Shown piece by piece: positions 46,174-57,569 of a stretch of DNA of 64,000 nucleotides. The stretch spans positions 147,075,207-147,139,206 of the forward strand of contig NC_053037.3 of NCBI RefSeq assembly GCF_002575655.3. Direction: 5' to 3'. The position numbers were made by a program, and so were the translations under genes. The stretch is from Aegilops tauschii subsp. strangulata. Lineage: Eukaryota > Streptophyta > Magnoliopsida > Poales > Poaceae. Numbering within the stretch: the first letter of the stretch is position 1; every line of letters starts with the position of its first letter. The notes under the pieces were generated by a model that was not told the DNA's origin, did no database searches, and saw only the letters and a list, made by a program, of their open reading frames with translations.

Positions 46174-46785
46174 CTACTGTCTATACTTGTCGATGGATCG
46201 CCGGGCGGCGAAATCCTCCACCTCCTTCTTCAATTCCTCACGACTTTGCTTGAAAGCAGCCACGGATTTCTCCACCTCCTGCTCGTGCTCGATCCGGAGC
46301 TTCCTCAAGCCACCCGTCAGTTCCTCGACGACCGCTTTCAGCGTCATCTCTGAGGCACTGCTCTGCTCATGCAGCATCTTCCAGCTGGCGGCCTCCTCCT
46401 CCTTCTCGGCGACCAACTTGAGGAGCTTCGCATTGTCACCCATGAGTTGCTCAACGAGGCTGGTCGCCTTGTCAACTGAGGCATCGCTGATCTTTAGCAA
46501 CTTCATCAAGCCGTCGACCAGCTCCTGCTGCGTAGTGACGCCAGCGAGAATGTCATCATCGCCGGCGAAGGACTTCAGGAACGCCGGCTCGTCGCGATGG
46601 TCGATGCCGCGAATGCGCTTGTGAGAGCCCTTGCGTGCCCGTGAGAGCTCGTTCGAGGGCTCCGCGGCGCGCCGGGACATCTCTGCTGCGGCTGCGGCTT
46701 CGCGGTGGGACCTCTCTAGTGCTTCCGCGGCCTTGGTCTTTACTGCATGGTTATATGTCCACCCTAAACTCCTCCTACCGGTCAT
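46174..46785 (-). CDS. Coiled-coil protein, 203 aa, single exon
   Basis: Intact ORF starting MTGRRSLGWTYNHAVK and ending RRSIDKYRQ. It has an Ala/Glu/Arg-rich N-terminus (residues 15-50) and a mostly helical, heptad-rich middle and C-terminus (about 80-195, with LVEQLMGDNAKLLKLVAEKEEEA-type repeats; no transmembrane segment). No enzyme motif is visible. A TATA box (minus strand CTATAAAAACC, 46862-46872) lies about 77 bases before the ATG, a normal plant spacing. Its 3' flank is duplicated behind the neighbouring pseudogene at 47286, so the two form a related pair. I do not recognise a family. It may be an element accessory protein or captured host gene; being uninterrupted, it could still be expressed. 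Confidence 0.6.
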   Translation of the reverse strand: MTGRRSLGWTYNHAVKTKAAEALERSHREAAAAAEMSRRAAEPSNELSRARKGSHKRIRGIDHRDEPAFLKSFAGDDDILAGVTTQQELVDGLMKLLKISDASVDKATSLVEQLMGDNAKLLKLVAEKEEEAASWKMLHEQSSASEMTLKAVVEELTGGLRKLRIEHEQEVEKSVAAFKQSREELKKEVEDFAARRSIDKYRQ

Positions 46786-46861
46786 GGCGGAACGACTTGA
46801 CAGAAAAAACCAGTTTTGTGGGTGACGAGGAGAGGAACTGTGAAGTAATTTTCGAGTGGGT

Positions 46862-46872
46862 GGTTTTTATAG
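46862..46872 (-). promoter_or_regulatory. TATA box of the 203-aa ORF
   Basis: CTATAAAAACC on the minus strand, within a pyrimidine-rich leader, about 77 bases upstream of the ATG at 46785. Confidence 0.6.
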
Positions 46873-47285
46873 CCCGGTGCTAAGTGTGGACACATATTAG
46901 TTTGATAGTTGTGAACAGATTTGCAATTACTTATTGCGTTGTAATCAGCAATGTGACGAGCAACAAGGTAAAAATTCATTGATGGCAGAAGGTTGACAAC
47001 GTGGTGGCTCGCCGTTGAGGCGGCCGCGGGGCGCTCCGCTCTGGCGTCCCTGCGCGCGCTCTGCTCGCCGTTGAGGCAAAGTTACAATGGCAACTGTTAA
47101 TAATTCTTAATAATTGTCTTACATATTCAGGATAATTTAAAATGCCAAATGCGGCAAGGCCCGGAACACTCACGACCTACATATGCATACAATTATAATA
47201 AAATATAAGCTAAATGGCTGAGCTGGCAGCCTTCCCACGATGGTCTTCTCGGACTCCATGATCAGCATAGCACCCTTGCGGCCGT

Positions 47286-47946
47286 TCACTCCAAGTGTCC
47301 CGACCCGCCTACGCCTACGGAGCTGCTGGCGCTGGGATGCTCTTGGGGCTGCTGGGCCTCTTCCAGAAGAGCTTGACAGCATGCAATCGCGCGCATGACA
47401 ACTCCGCGGAACCGCTCCATTTCCATGTCTGTGGCCTGGTAGAAAATTTCGTCGATCACCTGCATCCTCAAGATATCACGTTGGCGATGTTCTACTTCGT
47501 CGAGGACGTCAACTCCGCCAAGGATGCAGCTCGAGCCTGGCCACCACATCATCGGGATCGAGGTTGACACGGCCGTCGCGGGCAATGATGAAGCTGTAGG
47601 CTGCCTTTGTCTTGACTGAATCGCAGAGGTCCTCTGCCCATTCCTTGCGGGGCATCAGGCTCTCGATGAGCACTGGTGACGGTGGCTCTTCGGGTGGGTC
47701 GTCGATCATGCCGCCGAGCAGCTCAGGATCTTTTGCACGGTGGATGGCAGACTGCTCATCACACCTCCTCTGCAATATGTCGATTGTGGTCCCAAGGACT
47801 GTGACGCTGATATCGCTGTCGATGGGCCATGGTGCCTGCACCGGCCGATGAAGCTCTTGCTCCCTGACCTGCTCTGGCTCGTTCTCCTCGCCGAAGATAT
47901 AACGCAGGTAGGCGTCGACGTCGAAGCTTTAGTCGTTGCCTGGCAT
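47286..47946 (-). pseudogene. Broken relative/neighbour of the 203-aa ORF
   Basis: The likely start is ATG at 47946 (MPGND), followed at once by a TAA stop. The frame then continues with SFDVDAYLRYIFGEENEPEQ and an open block to 47509 (ISVTVLGTTIDILQRRC, ARDGRVNLDPDDVVARLEL), ending in a stop. The next frame (47585-47286) carries on with DEVEHRQRDILRMQVIDEIF and a Gln/Ser-rich end, so a frameshift falls near 47520. At least one nonsense and one frameshift make it a pseudogene. Downstream (47090-47165) it shares the 3' flank of the 203-aa ORF. I do not know the family. Confidence 0.55.
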
Positions 47947-48098
47947 GCTTGGAATAACTAATGGTAGATGGGTGAGGACTAGATCTTTGCAAAGTGTCGC
48001 GGCGGTGCGTTGCCGCCTGGGTTATATGCAGCAAGCCGTTAGCTGGTGGCGGGAAACTGGTGAGGGAATAGGCGTGGATTTTACAATTCACCCATGTG

Positions 48099-48153
48099 GA
48101 GCGCGGGAAGCATTCGCTGGAGCGCGGGAAGCATTCGCTGGAGCGCGGGAAGA
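48099..48153. repeat. 21-bp tandem repeat, 2.6 copies
   Basis: GAGCGCGGGAAGCATTCGCTG is repeated perfectly at 48099 and 48120, with a partial copy from 48141. Confidence 0.95.
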
Positions 48154-48179
48154 CTAAGTGGAGCACACACACAACCCGA

Positions 48180-48851
48180 ATACCGTATCCGGTGCCACGT
48201 GTTATTTATCACACAAGTGTTAACATAAGGAAATGTATGTGTAACATACTAATCATTGCACACGAGTACTCGCAGACGCATCGTGTGTGATACTCCTAGC
48301 CACTGCAAGCAACTAATTTGCATTCATAGTTTCTTGTACACACAGAATCACACACCAACTGACTGTATTAACCGTCTGTGTTGTAATTTCTCATCGCAGA
48401 TAGTTCATCCGAGTCGGCTGTTTGCCACGTATCACACACATCTTGTTAAGTTGAACCGTTTCTGTTGCGTTCGCTAATCGAAAATAGTTCGTCCGAGTGA
48501 ACCGTATGCCCTATATCACACACACCTTGATCTGGCTAACCGTTTATGTTGCACTCCCTAATAGCAAACGGTTCATTGGAGCGAACTGTATGCCATGTAT
48601 CGCACGCACATTGATATGGCTGCCCGTTTATGTTGTTCTGCCTCATCGCAAACAGTTCGAACGGGTTAACCGTGTGGCCTGAATCGCACACGCAACTAAA
48701 ATCTGAACCGTGTTTGATGGCTCCGCCATCGCAAGCATTTTGCACCTTTTTTGACGGTTTTTTACATCCCCGTTTGTGATTAATGCATCGCACACAGTTT
48801 TGTCAAAGGGTCTCTGATCGTAGTGTCGCGTTACAGCATACTGCAGTAGTG
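48180..48851. repeat. CACTA-2 right subterminal repeats
   Basis: Repeats of the form TATCACACACACCTTGAT and AACCGTTTATGTTGC with TCGTCCGAGTG occur about every 60 bp from 48340 to 48700, ending in a CACTA-type terminus. Confidence 0.6.
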
Positions 48852-48854
48852 ATA

Positions 48855-48950
48855 GCCTGATAGCACCTACGTCCATCACCCAATTCCTTCTGGTGAAGCA
48901 AGATTAATTGCAATGCAACACACAATTGGGCGTGAATAGTTTGACGAACT
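48855..48950 (+). other. Short gag-like scrap
   Basis: ACCTACGTCCATCACCCAATT and AATTGCAATGCAACACAC match 35147-35225, which belongs to the Fatima-like relic. It is too short to assign on its own. Confidence 0.5.
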
Positions 48951-50089
48951 GGCATGGCCTAACTCAAGTAGACAACTGAAGGAAAGAATCAGAGGTTCAT
49001 ATGAAAGTTCCAAGACAACAATAGCACTTAAAGAGATAAAAAAACATCATGTTGCAGATAGAAATAAGTTGATGCGTAATCATCTATATCATGTTCTCTC
49101 ATCTTGTTGTGCGATTGTGCCAACTTCCAATTTTAAATATCTACATCTAGGAAAGACGTATAGTCCATACATGAAAAGCTTGAAGTAACATCGTAGTGGC
49201 CACAATGGGAAAATTAATGGGGTCCAAAACAAAGACTTCTTCATGACTGAACCGAGACATGATGTCGGCGTCAGTATTGAGGTATGGATCTACGGATGAG
49301 CATTCACAACAGAAGAACGATAATATTATGAGCAACTACTGTTCACCTGACAAATAGTTTATTTTCACCTTTTTGTGTAGAAACTTTGCAACTAAAATCT
49401 TGAGCTGAACTAAAAGGAGCATATAAGGCCAGGGAGAAGAAAGGATTAAAGAATGAGTCATTTTTCCTTTCTGAATCATATCTACCTGCATATCAGTCGA
49501 ATGAAATTAAAACTTTCCTTATAATGTGTACAAGCTCTAATCAACAACTTTTGTTTCTACTGCAATACCTTCTATACTTAGAAGAATTTGTAGGGCTCTA
49601 GGGACCAACACCACCCTTGTTGCTTCATGTAAAAAAAACAATCTAGAATTTGAAAAAAGGTCAACGATTCAAAAAAAGTTCACGGCTTTCGAAAAGATCA
49701 TGGATTTAAAAAAAAGTCCGCTCATTTGAAAAAGTTCACACACTTGAAAAAAGTTAGCAAATTGTGAAAAGAAAAATTCATAGAATTGTAAAATTCATGA
49801 ACTTAAAAAATGTTCATGAAATTAGAAATTAGAAATTATTTAAGTGATCTCCAAAAAATAAAAAATAAAAAAACAAACAAATAACAAAAAAGGAACCCCG
49901 CCCAGAAAACCAAAGGGAACCTTAGGTTCCCAAAAAGGGTGGCAGATGGGCCAGGTTCCACTTACATCCTAGAGAACTAGGGGTTGTGGACGTTTTACAA
50001 GTGATGTTATAAACGATGCTATAAGGGTAAAATTGGCGAAATCACTAATTAAAAGGTACGCCTTGTAAAGGTCACACACACCTTCTCAG
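48951..50089. other. AT-rich repeat stretch
   Basis: 49630-49860 is a run of short A-rich repeats (TTCAAAAAAAGTTCAC-like) of the kind found in Triticeae MULE-like and CACTA elements. The rest shows no coding block or clear boundary. Confidence 0.4.
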
Positions 50090-52458
50090 ACGGTGACAAG
50101 TGGCACACTGCATATGCGCCACTTGTTGCAATCTTCCTTTTTTCGTAGATTCATTTTTATTCAAAATGCTTTATCTCTTAAACTATACATCCAAATCCTG
50201 AACTGTTTAAATCATTGGATCTGGCGTCGAGATCTTTGAAGCTAGATCCTAGGTTTTGATGAACTTTCATTTTCACGAAAAAGTGAAGAAAAAAACCTGG
50301 AGTCAGAAGCACAATTTTCTTTTTCCTTTCCTGTGCTTCTTGCAAAAGCAAATCGGTGCCTCGAGAAGAAGCAAATTTGTGCCTCTCGTGAAAGCAAAGA
50401 AAAAAATAGTTTCCCCTTTCAGACAAGCCCAGTTGTGCTTCTCGCGGAAGCAAATCTGTGCCTCCACGAGAAGCAAATATGTACATCTCGTGGAAGCAAA
50501 AGAAACTCATTTTCGAAGAGGCACAGCTATGCTTCTCGCGGAAGAAAATATGTGCCTCCATGAGAAGCAAATTTGTACTTCTCATGAAAGGAAACAAAGA
50601 TGTGTTTTTCCTCTTCAAGACGCACATCTGTGCTTCTCACGGAAGCAAATCTGTGCCACCACAAAAAGCAAACATGTGCTTCCTGTGAAAGCACAATTTT
50701 TTCATGCAATTTTTTTTTATATTTTCTCTCCAAATCCAAAGGAAAACCGGGCGAAAGCCCAAAAAACCAAAAAATCATATAAAACCCGAAAACATGTACA
50801 AAATAATAAAAAATAAAATCCAGAGGAACACCCAACACGCGATACGTGGCGGCGGCTGGACACGCCACCATTTTTTGAGGGGCACTGGATGCACCACATA
50901 GAGGTTGCATATGCGCCGCTTAGCACCCTGTCCGCTCACTTGGGCTGCCCGGGCCATTGGGTAATCGACAACGAGTGAGGAAACCAAGTGATAGTGACAG
51001 CTAGTTCGCGCTCGCCCCACCATTTTTTTCCTTTTTCCGTTACATTTTAATTCCATTATTTAGTTTTTAAAATATTCAGATAATTCCAAAAATGCAAATT
51101 ACATTGTAAAAGAGTATTCACATATTTTAGAGGGAAAATATCAAATTTGTAAAAACAATCATAGAATCTAAAAGTGGTTCATGCAATTTTAAATTTGTTC
51201 ACAAGTTTTAAAAAATGTATGGACACATAAAAATGTTCACGTATATCAAAAAGTAGTCATGTTATTTAAAAAATGGTTACACCTTTAAAAGAATATCCAT
51301 GTTATTCAAAAGTGTTCAGGTATTATTAAAAGCATGTTCTTGTAACAGAAAATGTTAATGGTTTCTATTAAAGTGTTCACGTCAATGTTTTTAAAACAAA
51401 TTGTGCATTTAGATTTTTTAACTTATTATTAAAGCAATGGTCATTTAATTAAAAAACAAGGTGTTCACGCATTTAAAAGGGTAAAAAATGCAATTTAAAT
51501 AATTGAAAAGAAAATAAGCCAAAACAAGGGAAATAAAAGAAAAAAATGAAAATAACAATAAGTAAAATTTAAATTGAAAGAAAACATAAGTAAAAAAGAA
51601 ACAAAAAGAGACAAGGGAAATCACATAAAACTTTGAAGGGACTTACTCGTGCGACTCCACAAAGACCTGCCCAAAAACCAGACTGTCCCGCCCTATTGAG
51701 CGAAAACTAGAAGCAACACTACCGCTACTAAGTTAATGCTTGCGACCGAGCGACGAAGGCCGCCACGAGGGGAGCTCCTACAGAGCAACTAATTGAGCAA
51801 GCGCATCTTCGGGAGCCTCCCCAACGGTCACTTGGGGTGGGCACAACCACCACCACGTGGCGCCCTATGGGTGCTCCCTCCGAATTTTATTTTATTTTTT
51901 CGCATGAGTTTTTGGCTTTTCGATTTTCCGCCAAAAAACTCGGTTTTTTTGCTTCAGCGAGAGACACGGTCGTGCCTCTCGGGAAACGAAAAAAACACGT
52001 TTTCTCTTCTTTTTCCCCTTCCGTGAGAGGCACGGTTTTACTTTCGCGAGAGGCACGGGCGTGCCTCTCAAAAACGAAAAAAATGTGTTTTCTTTTTTCT
52101 TCTTCCGCGAGAGGCGCGGTTTTGCTTCCGTTAGAGGCACGGATTTGCTTCTGCGAGAGGCACAGACGTGTCTCTCGGAAATGGCTTGCAGAAAGGGGGG
52201 AAAGTGCTCCCGCTTTCGTTTTTTGGTCTGGTTTTCTTGTCCTGTTTTTTCGTGAAAAAAGTTGGTCAAAACCAATCAACATGGGATTTAATTTTGAAGA
52301 TCTCGAAGCGAGGAATCCAATAGTGAAAGTGGTTTGAGATTTGAATGCACGGTTTAAGAGATAAAACATTTTGAGTAAACAGATCTACAAAAAAAGGAAA
52401 ACTGCCAGGTTGCGATAACTGGCACACATGCAACGCGCCACTTGTCGCAACCTGGAAA
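50090..52458. mobile_element. MULE-like TIR element, about 2.4 kb
   Basis: The ends are inverted: from 50096 GACAAGTGGCACACTGCATA, CCTTTTTTCGTAGATTC, GCTTTATCTCTTAAAC; complement of the right end (52458 back) CGACAAGTGGCGCGTTGCAT, CCTTTTTTTGTAGATC, GTTTTATCTCTTAAACC. Both ends are followed inward by GAGAGGCACAG-type subterminal repeats (50330-50690 and 51950-52190). The middle (51040-51640) is AT-rich without a supported ORF. The exact outer boundary and target duplication are unclear. No transposase, so non-autonomous. Small open frames here arise from the repeats. Confidence 0.65.
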
Positions 52459-52529
52459 TGGTGGAAGTGATTATTTTAAGTTTTATTCAGTTGCCCAACA
52501 GTAATTCGTTTACCCACCGTTTGCTATTT

Positions 52530-52938
52530 TTCTCGATAGAAGCCACTAGTGAAATCTACGGCCCCCGGGTCTCTTCTTTATTATATTTGCCTTTGCGATC
52601 TATTTTCCTTTGCTTTTATTTTCAGATCTATTAAACCAAAAATACAAAAATACCTTGCTGCACTTTATTTTGTTTGGCGTCCAATCTATCAAATTATTAC
52701 AACTCTCTCACGTCTATTTGCCAATTTTTGGCGCCGTTACCCGAAATGGATTGACAACCCCTTTTACATGTCGGGTTGCGAGTATTTGTTATTTGTGTGC
52801 AGGTGTTGTTTACGTAGTGTTGCTTGGTTCTCCTACTGGTTCGATAACCTTGGTCTCATCACTGAGGGGAATACCTACCGTTGTTGTGCTACATCATCCC
52901 TTCCTCTTTGGAGAAATACCGACGTAGTTCAGCAAACA
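52530..52938 (+). repeat. LTR fragment (3' part)
   Basis: Sequence such as GGCGCCGTTACCCGAAATGG and GATTGACAACCCC, followed by TCATCACTGAGGGGAATACC, resembles the 3' part of LTR/leader sequences of abundant Triticeae Gypsy families. It abuts the CACTA-2-like block at about 52938. Confidence 0.45.
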
Positions 52939-54138
52939 TCAGGCGGCGGCGGCGGGGACCTTGCTAGGGTTTCGAGCGAGGGAGGGTGTTTGTGTGTGCG
53001 TGCGCCCGAGGAGGTTTTGGTGTGTGTGTGTGTGTGTGTGGATGGGGGGCGGGGGATGTTTGAGGAAATGATGGGGGTACTGAAAATTTTACTACGCGGG
53101 AGTCAAACGCGGGAGTGAAATGCCGGGGCTATTGAAAATTTTGATGATGGTGCATCGCACACGGTCCGAAGATAACAACCGTGTGTTATGAAACAGAAAA
53201 ACCCTCGAGGCGGGCAAATATTTTCGAGGGATGCAGGAGGGATTGGGAACAAGAAACATCACACACGGTCGAAACACAACAACTGTGTGTTATCAAACAG
53301 AAAAAAACTGCAGGCGGGTAGATATTTTTTAGAGGGGAAGCCTCGTGGAGCCCAATGTACTGTGCAGATGTGTGCGTGACAGGGGCACCGGCGTCGCACA
53401 CGGTTAGTTTGAGTGAACCGTGTTTGTTGTGTCATCCGACTTGTCTAATGTTTATAAATTTGGCGAAAATGACGCAGGAGAGGGTCAGAACACGAACACG
53501 CTTGCATGTGGACCAAATTTATGTATGAAAAAGGGTGGTTTGATGTTCAAATACCAAATGTAACTTCGATGTGGCACCTATCTCACAAAGCACATGGTAT
53601 TGCTTGGCCCCCTCCCCTCGTGTCGGCACGAAGGGAATCCTAAGCTATGAATGCATGCCCCCCAACCGAGGTTCACCTAGCAAAGTGCGAAGTAGTTAGC
53701 ACCCCCCCCCTCGTGTCGACACGAAGGGAATCCTAAGCTATGAATGCATGCCCCCCAACCGAGGTTCACCTAGCAAAGTGTGAAGTAGCAGCCCCCCCCC
53801 CCCCCCACACACACACTTTCAGCCCATGGGCCAGAGAGGCATCTCACCAAGATGGATCATAAAACGAATCAAGAATAATCCACCTTCGTCGTACAACCTC
53901 TTTCTTGTTGTTGGTCAAAGTGATGGACGTCCATGTGACCCGGAGATGGGCTAGCTCGCCAATAACCATGCAAGTAGCTAGTCCCCGAAGACAACCACTA
54001 CATGCGTGTGGCCCAAACATATGTATGGAGAGGTGTGTTTTTGAATACACAATGGAACAACTTTGATGTGGCACCGTAATTTCGAACTAGAAATCCCCAC
54101 ACTGAGTGAGGGTTAGGTTGATGATGCATATGTATGTT
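52939..54138. repeat. Second copy of CACTA-2 internal/subterminal block
   Basis: It reproduces, in order and orientation, features of 40290-42260: GCTAGGGTTTCGAGCGAGGG, ACTGAAAATTTTA, CATCGCACACGGT repeats, GCGGGCAAATATT / GGCGGGTAGATATTT, then CATGTGGACCAAATTTATGT and ACTTCGATGTGGCACC. Two copies of a ~110-bp segment with CACGAAGGGAATCCTAAGC also lie in tandem at 53620-53790. Confidence 0.6.
53019..53041. repeat. (GT)n microsatellite
   Basis: About eleven TG units inside the block above. Confidence 0.9.
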
Positions 54139-55760
54139 TGATGTCTACTACGTAGCCTTCTTCTTGTAGACTCGTGTTGGGCCTCCAAGCGCAGAGTTTT
54201 GTAGGACAATAGCAAATTTCCCTCAAGTGGATGACCTAAGGTTTATCAATCCGTGGGAGGCATAGGATGAAGATGGTATCTCTCAAACAACCCTGCAACC
54301 AAATAACAAAGAGTCTCTTGTGTCCCCAACACACCCAATACAATGGTAAATTGTATAGGTGCACTAGTTCGGCGAAGAGATGGTGATACAAGTGCAATAT
54401 GGACGGTAGATATAGGTTTTTGTAATCTGAAAATATAAAAACAGCAAGGTAGCAAGTGGTAAAAGTGAGCGTAAACAGTATTGCAATGCTTGGAAATAAG
54501 GCCTAGGGTTCATACTTTCACTAGTGCAAGTACTCTCAACAATGATAACATAATTAGATCATAGAACAATCCCTCAACATGCAACAAAGAGTCACTCCAA
54601 AGTCACTAATAGCGGAGAAAAAACGAAGAGATTATTGTAGGGTACGAAACCACCTCAAAGGTATTCTTTCTGATCGATCTATTGGGCTATTCCTCTAAGC
54701 CACAAACATCCCTAGAGTTCGTACTAAAATAACACCTTGAGATACACATCAACCAAAACCCTAATGTCACCTAGATACTCCAATGTCACCACAAGTATCC
54801 GCGGATTTGATTATACGATATGCATCACACAATCTCAGATTCATCTATTCAAACCAACACAAAGAACTTCAAAGAGTGCCCCGGAGTTTCTACAGGAGAG
54901 TCTAGACGAAAACGTGTGCCAACCCCTATGCATAAGTTCACAAGGTCACAGAACCCGCAAGTTGATCACCAAAACATACATCAAGTGGATCACATGAATA
55001 TCCCATTGTCACCACAGATAAGCACATGCAAGACATACATCAAGTGTTCTCAAATCCTTAAAGACTCAATCCGATAAGATAACTTCAAAGGGAAAACTCA
55101 ATCCATTACAAGAAGGTAGAGGGGGAGAAACATCATAAGATCCAACTATAATAGCAAAGCTTGCGGTACATCAAGATCGTGCCAAATCAAGAACACGAGA
55201 GAGAGAGAGAGAGAGAGAGATCAAACACATTGCTACTAGTACATACCCTCAGCCCCGAGGGTGAACTACTCCCTCCTCATCATGGAGAGCGTCCGGATGA
55301 TGAAGATGGCCACTAGTGATGGTTTCCCCCTCCGGCAGGGTGCCGGAACGGGCTCCCGATTGGTTTTTCGTGGCTACAGAGGCTTGCGGCGGCGGAACTC
55401 CCGATCTAGGTTCTGTTCTGGAAGTTTTGGGATTTATAGGAGGTGTTGGCGTCGGGAACAAGTCAAGGGGGCCCACGAGGCGACAACAAGGACGGGGGGG
55501 GGGCGCGCCCTCCACCCTTGTGGTGGCCTCGGGACTCTTCTCCAATATCTTTTCGTTCCAGTAATTTTTATATTTTCCAAAAATATTCTCCATAAATTTT
55601 CAGCTCGTTCCAAGAACTTTTATTTCTGCACAAAAAACAACACCACGGTAGTTCTACTGAAAGCAGCGTCAGTCCGGGTTAGTTCTAATCAAATCATATA
55701 AAATTATTGTAAACATGGCATGAATACTTCATAAATTATAGATACGTTGGAGACGTGTCG
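54139..55760 (-). repeat. 3' LTR of the Sabrina-like element
   Basis: 1622-bp LTR. In plus-strand reading it starts TGATGTCTACTACG and ends AGACGTGTCG, where the terminal TCA is decayed. 5-bp flank ATGTT (54134-54138) is a candidate target duplication without a partner. A (GA)n run lies at 55197-55220. Confidence 0.8.
55197..55220. repeat. (GA)n microsatellite
   Basis: Twelve GA units within the LTR. Confidence 0.9.
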
Positions 55761-55775
55761 GCATCCCCAAGCTTA
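55761..55775 (-). other. Polypurine tract of the Sabrina-like element
   Basis: Complement AAGCTTGGGGATGC sits directly against the LTR start. The same word recurs four times inside the element (see the tandem repeat at 57570). Confidence 0.7.
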
Positions 55776-57569
55776 ATTCCTGCTCGTCCTCGAGTAGGTA
55801 AATGATAAAAGAAATAATTTATGAAGTGTGAATGCTAGCAAGTGCACAAGTTTGATCAATGACAATTTCAATCACTTTTTCTAGCATCATTATATATCAT
55901 AACAGTAGCTCATATCATAAAACTTTTCATGATCAAGTAGCAATCTATTCACATGTTAAAGCATAGATCATAAACTTTCTTGAAAACTAACAAACTATGT
56001 TCTCAGTCATCAAACAATTGCAATTCATCTTATTTTCAGGAAGGGTCTTTGTAAGAGCTTTGATTTAGCAAATTCCACATACTCAACTATCATATACTCT
56101 TCCATGATTGCTACCACTCAAAGCATATTTTTAGAACAAATACATCCATTGAACATAGAGAAAGATAGGGGCTTAGTGTTTCGCCTCCCAACTTATTTAT
56201 CATGAAGATAATTTTCAACAATAATAATTCATGATCAAATATATTTCAATGGCCATATATGCTTAGATCTTTCCCCATCACATGATGCTTGCCAACTAAA
56301 GAGTAGCTTGGAATGAGAAGGAATACTACTGACTCTTGCATAAAAGTAAAAGATAGGCCCTTCGCAGAGGGAAGCAGGGATTTGCAGGGGTGTCAGAGCT
56401 CGAAGCTTTTAAAACAGAGATGAATATAATTTTGAGAGGTATGCTTTCATTGTCAACATAATGACCAAGAGTTCCCAATATCTTCCATACTAGATACATT
56501 ATAGGCGGGTCCCAAACAGAATGGTAAAGTTTTTACTCCCCCTCCACCAACAGTCACACTCCACGGCTGGTCCGAAACAAGGGGTACCGTCCATACCAAC
56601 AACAGCCCCGGGGGAGTTTTGTTTAATTATTTGCGATTTGGTTTGAGCATGGGATTGGGCATCTCTATTACCAGCCATTTTCTCGTGAATGATGAGCGGA
56701 GTCCACTCATCTTGAGAATAACCCACCTAGCATGGAAGATACTGAAAGCCCCAGTCGCCACATGAGCGATTCGGGCATACAAAACATATTATCATTTAAA
56801 GGTTTAGAGTTTGGCACATGCAAATTTACTTGGAATGGTAGGTAAATACCGCATATAGGTAGATATGGTGGACACTCATGGAAGAAACTTGGTTCAAGGA
56901 TTTTGGATGCACAAGCAGTATTCCCACTTAGTACAGAAATTTTGGCTAGCAAAAGATTCAAATAGCAAGCACCACATGTTGGAGGATCCATAACAATATA
57001 ACTTCTATACAAATATACCCAAGCATAACTCATTATGTTGTCTTCCTTGTCCAACTTCAACTAATTTGATCAAGTTTGAAAGTAATTAATGGGGCCTGCA
57101 ATCATAGAAGATGTCCAAGATAGTATATTTATATGTGAAATCTCTCTTCCTTCAATATTCTTTCATGAATGTTCAAGTGACCAATACTATGCTTACTAAC
57201 TTTCAATAAATTTACCACCTCTACTTCTTATATGTGAAGTCATTACTCCCCATCGGATAAGCATATGAATCATATATAATTTTAGATTTATGATATTCAA
57301 TTCATTCAACCATTTACTCATAGGATATAAGTGAAGCACGTGAGTAAATGACAAACTACTCCAAAAAGATATAAGTGAAGATCAGTGAGTAGTCAAATAA
57401 TTATGTAGCTATGTGAAGACTCTCTCTCATAAAGAAAATTTTGATCTTAAGTACTTCATTCAAACATCAAGCAAAACAAAATAAAATTACATTCTAAGGA
57501 TAGCACATATCATGTCAAGAAGCAAAAACTTAGGCTCAACCAAAACTGACCGATCATTGTTGATGAAGA

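Larger units (their letters stand above)
37030..48851 (-). mobile_element. CACTA-2 transposon with gene cargo (11.8 kb)
   Basis: The left end is CACTGGTGCGCG at 37030 and the right end GCAGTAGTG at 48851 (complement CACTACTGC), giving the inverted pair CACTNNTGC. The bases outside are ATA on both sides (37027-37029 and 48852-48854), a 3-bp duplication as CACTA elements make. Both ends carry subterminal motifs of one type in inverted orientation, with CACACAGT, CGCTCC and AAACGTTT on the left (37240-37680), and related ACACAGTTCGC and AACCGTTTGC on the right (48180-48800). The match of terminal sequence beyond nine bases is weak, and an older CACTA end at 48825 (CGTAGTG) is possible. Cargo genes are all on the minus strand. 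No transposase is seen. Confidence 0.6.

Noticed and set aside
50178..50816. 149- and 186-codon frames in the TIR element
   Set aside because: Produced by the GAGAGGCACAG-type repeats; the peptides are low complexity and mirror each other on both strands.
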